In this document: in pieces, positions 61,796-64,000 of the stretch
Numbering within the stretch: the stretch's first letter is position 1
How the letters are laid out: each line of letters begins with the position of its first letter
DNA from: Macrotis lagotis
Taxonomy: Eukaryota; Chordata; Mammalia; Peramelemorphia; Peramelidae
Reading direction: 5' to 3'
DNA: 64,000 nt
Assembly (NCBI RefSeq): GCF_037893015.1
Contig: NC_133662.1
Coordinates: 202,090,009-202,154,008 of the forward strand
The notes under the pieces: model-generated
Told to the model about the DNA's origin: nothing
Seen by the model: only the letters and a program-made list of their open reading frames with translations
The model's database searches: none
Translations under genes and position numbers: made by a program

Positions 61796-62249
61796 TGAGG
61801 TGAGCAAAATACATGAAGGTATGGAGGTATTGTGGTATCTGTGCAAGTATCCAAAATATTGTGTCTGGGAGTTGTAAGGAAAAAAAAAATGAGATCAGAG
61901 AGGTGTCAGTCCTAACAGTGGAAGGCCTTAAAAACTAGGCAGCAGAACTTGGGTTTCATATCCTAGGAAATAGAGCAGTAATAAAATTTGTAATTAAGTG
62001 ACTATAACCAAGAGTTATTTCTCAACGAATAAGTTGTTAAAGGAAGCTTTTAAAGAATTGCAAAGACTTAACTACTTTGCTCCAGAATACTAATAATAAG
62101 GAGAATGAAAGCCAAATATTTAATTCATTCCTAGAATTCTTACAAAGATAATAAAAGATGGAAATGGTCAATGTTGGAAGGATTGTGGAATGACCTGATG
62201 TCAAGAAAACAGACACACAAATATATACACATAACTCCTCTAAAGACAA

Positions 62250-62435
62250 GGACTAAAATTCACTGATTTGTGAAAAATGTAGCCTAATGACTATACATAA
62301 TCTACATAAAATTGCTTACCTTCTCAATGAGGGGAGAGAGGGAGAGAATTTGGAGCTCTAATTTTTAAAAAATTGTTAAAGATTATTTTTACATGTAATT
62401 GGGGGGGATAAAATATTAAATCATAAAAAGGAAAG
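62250..62435 (+). repeat. L1 LINE 3' terminus, sense
   Basis: GGGGAGAGAGGGAGAGAATTTGG...TTTTTACATGTAATTGGGGG and an AAAATATTAAAT tail. Confidence 0.7.
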
Positions 62436-62468
62436 AAAGACTTCAGTGAAAAACAATGGAGCCTAAAT

Positions 62469-62492
62469 GTATCCATCCATCCATCCATATAT

Positions 62493-62525
<33 letters not shown>

Positions 62526-62526
62526 C
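62469..62526 (+). repeat. (CATC)n and (TA)n microsatellite
   Basis: CATC units then TATA/CATATA to 62526. Confidence 0.9.
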
Positions 62527-62536
62527 CATCTAAATG

Positions 62537-62890
62537 TAGTCAACAATTATTTATTAAGCACCTACTATACTCAGGTACCTGGCTAAGCAATGGGGATACA
62601 AAGAAAGGCAAAAGCAGTCCCTATTTACTTTGCACTTCTAACAGAAGAGGCAACATATAAACAACTATACACAAACAAGATATATGGGCAATAAATTTGA
62701 AATAACAATAAAAGAAAGACACTACCATTAATCGGCATCAGGAAAAGTTCTTGTAAAAGATGTGATTCTAGCTGGGATTAGAAATAACCCTGGAAACCAG
62801 GAGGCAGAGATGAGAAAGGAGAAAATTCAAAACACGAGGGGACAGTAGGGAAAATGCACAGAAAAAAATTAGGTCAAGGATGAGCATTTC
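62537..62890 (+). repeat. Old dispersed mammalian repeat
   Basis: AATTATTTATTAAGCACCTACTA...GGGGATACAAAGAAAGGC...CCAGGAGGCAGAGATGAG. The same family leaves shorter pieces at 1025, 12180, 56025 and 59425. Family name not known to me. Confidence 0.55.
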
Positions 62891-63099
62891 CCATTGACCC
62901 TCATTCATATAAGAAAGATTGAACTGGCTTGTTTTCTCAGAATTGGAAAGCCAGACTCTGAGTCATTTCAGGGCAGGGAAAGGACTGGGGAAGTGAGTGG
63001 ACTGGAAAGAGAGAGAGAATGTGGGAGGAAGAGAAAGAAAAGGAAGTCAGAGTGGAGAGAGAACTCTCTGAGTAAAAGTCCAGTATTTTATTCACAGGA

Positions 63100-63595
63100 T
63101 AGCAGGCACAGTAAATAGGGTGCTGGGCTTACAGTCAGGAAACCCTAATTTAAAATCCCACCTTGGATATTTACTAGCTGTATGACCCTGGGTAAGTCAC
63201 TTATCCTCTGTCTGCCTCAGTTTCCTTATGGTAAAATGATACCACCTAACCTTCAGGATCAAATGAGATGACTTAACTTAGCCTAGCATACAGCAAGCAC
63301 TACATAAATATTAGCTGTTAGTATTATTATCTATTATAAATTATCATAAGCATACAACGAGCTGGTGGTATAATAACTAGAGCCCTGGACCTGGAGTCAG
63401 AAAGTCCTGAGTTCAAATTTGCCCAAGGTAAGTCTTTTAACCTGTCTGCTCCAGTTTCCTCATCTATAAAAGGAGGATAATAATACCTACATCTCAGGGT
63501 TTTTATGAGGATAAAATGAGACGCTATTTGCAAAGGGCTTAGCCTAATGCTTAGCACATAATAGGTCCTTTATAAATAGTTATTTCATTCTTTTT
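63100..63595 (+). repeat. Two MIR/MAR1-like SINEs in tandem
   Basis: First at about 63105-63320 (GCTGTATGACCCTGGGTAAG). Second at 63350-63595 (GAGCCCTGGACCTGGAGTCAG), lacking part of the middle. Bases 63596-64000 show a C run and no gene. Confidence 0.7.
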
Positions 63596-64000
63596 CCTTT
63601 CCCATTAGGAGTGATAACTCTCCCTAAATCACTACTACCTTCAATATGCCCATGAAGGAGGTGGCACAGGATTGTCATTCCAACTCCCCCCCCCCTTTTT
63701 ATTTTGACTGAATCTAGGATTTCTACAATGATGGAAGCTCTCAGGGAGAAATTTCCTTACCAAAGCAGACTAGGGAGTTGCCTGAGGCATGAGAAGTTAG
63801 ATGCTTTGCCCAAGTTCCAGCTTGGATGACAGGAGAGATGTGAAAGCAGGTGACCCTGAGATCAGCTCTAAATCCATCACATCATGCTGCTGTGCACTTC
63901 CATTTTCCAGAGAGATTAATTAGCCCATTATTATAGGGCTTATAAGTGTTAAAACTAGGATTTGACATGAAGGACTAGAAACCTCACTATAACATTGACA

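Overview
This is vertebrate nuclear DNA, almost certainly from a marsupial. It has one intron-split protein gene in a long, AT-rich, repeat-filled gene desert. The marsupial call rests on many tRNA-derived CORE-SINEs of the marsupial type: a short form of about 150 bp ending in a CCTTGCAAAA-like tail, and a longer MAR1-like form. L1 3' ends of the marsupial type and old L2, CR1/L3 and RTE-type LINE pieces support it. The abundance of the short SINE with near-perfect target-site duplications (TSDs) suggests an Australian marsupial, perhaps a dasyurid; that is inference. Repeat family names are by eye and memory, not from a database.

The gene is S1PR1 (sphingosine-1-phosphate receptor 1, plus strand). 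Its promoter is GC-rich, with an inverted CCAAT box near 15903. Exon 1 (about 15972-16057) is non-coding for the receptor but carries a 19-codon upstream ORF. An intron of about 1.65 kb (16058-17708) follows. Exon 2 holds the rest of the 5'UTR, the uninterrupted 381-residue CDS (17863-19008) and a 3'UTR of about 1.55 kb ending at an AATAAA at 20559. Purine and pyrimidine tracts, including (TC)27 and a long (GA)n in opposite orientation, lie just upstream of the promoter. From about 14.7 to 21.0 kb I recognise no interspersed repeat.

The rest (1-14.4 kb and 21-64 kb) shows no credible gene. The other open frames are chance ORFs, SINE/LINE translations or simple repeats. These flanks hold nested SINEs, antisense L1 3' ends (about 24.0, 27.9, 31.4 and 36.3 kb), two decayed LINE coding pieces (10.3-11.0 and 53.6-54.3 kb), microsatellites, a tRNA-Gly-like pseudogene (8.3 kb), a hairpin-capable palindrome (52.8 kb) and two short, nearly identical local direct duplications (33.1/35.6 kb and 36.5/38.1 kb).

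I see no unknown multi-gene system. The observations most worth checking are the S1PR1 uORF, whose layout matches my memory of the human mRNA, and the locally copied segments, one of which sits inside an L1 between 8-bp repeats.
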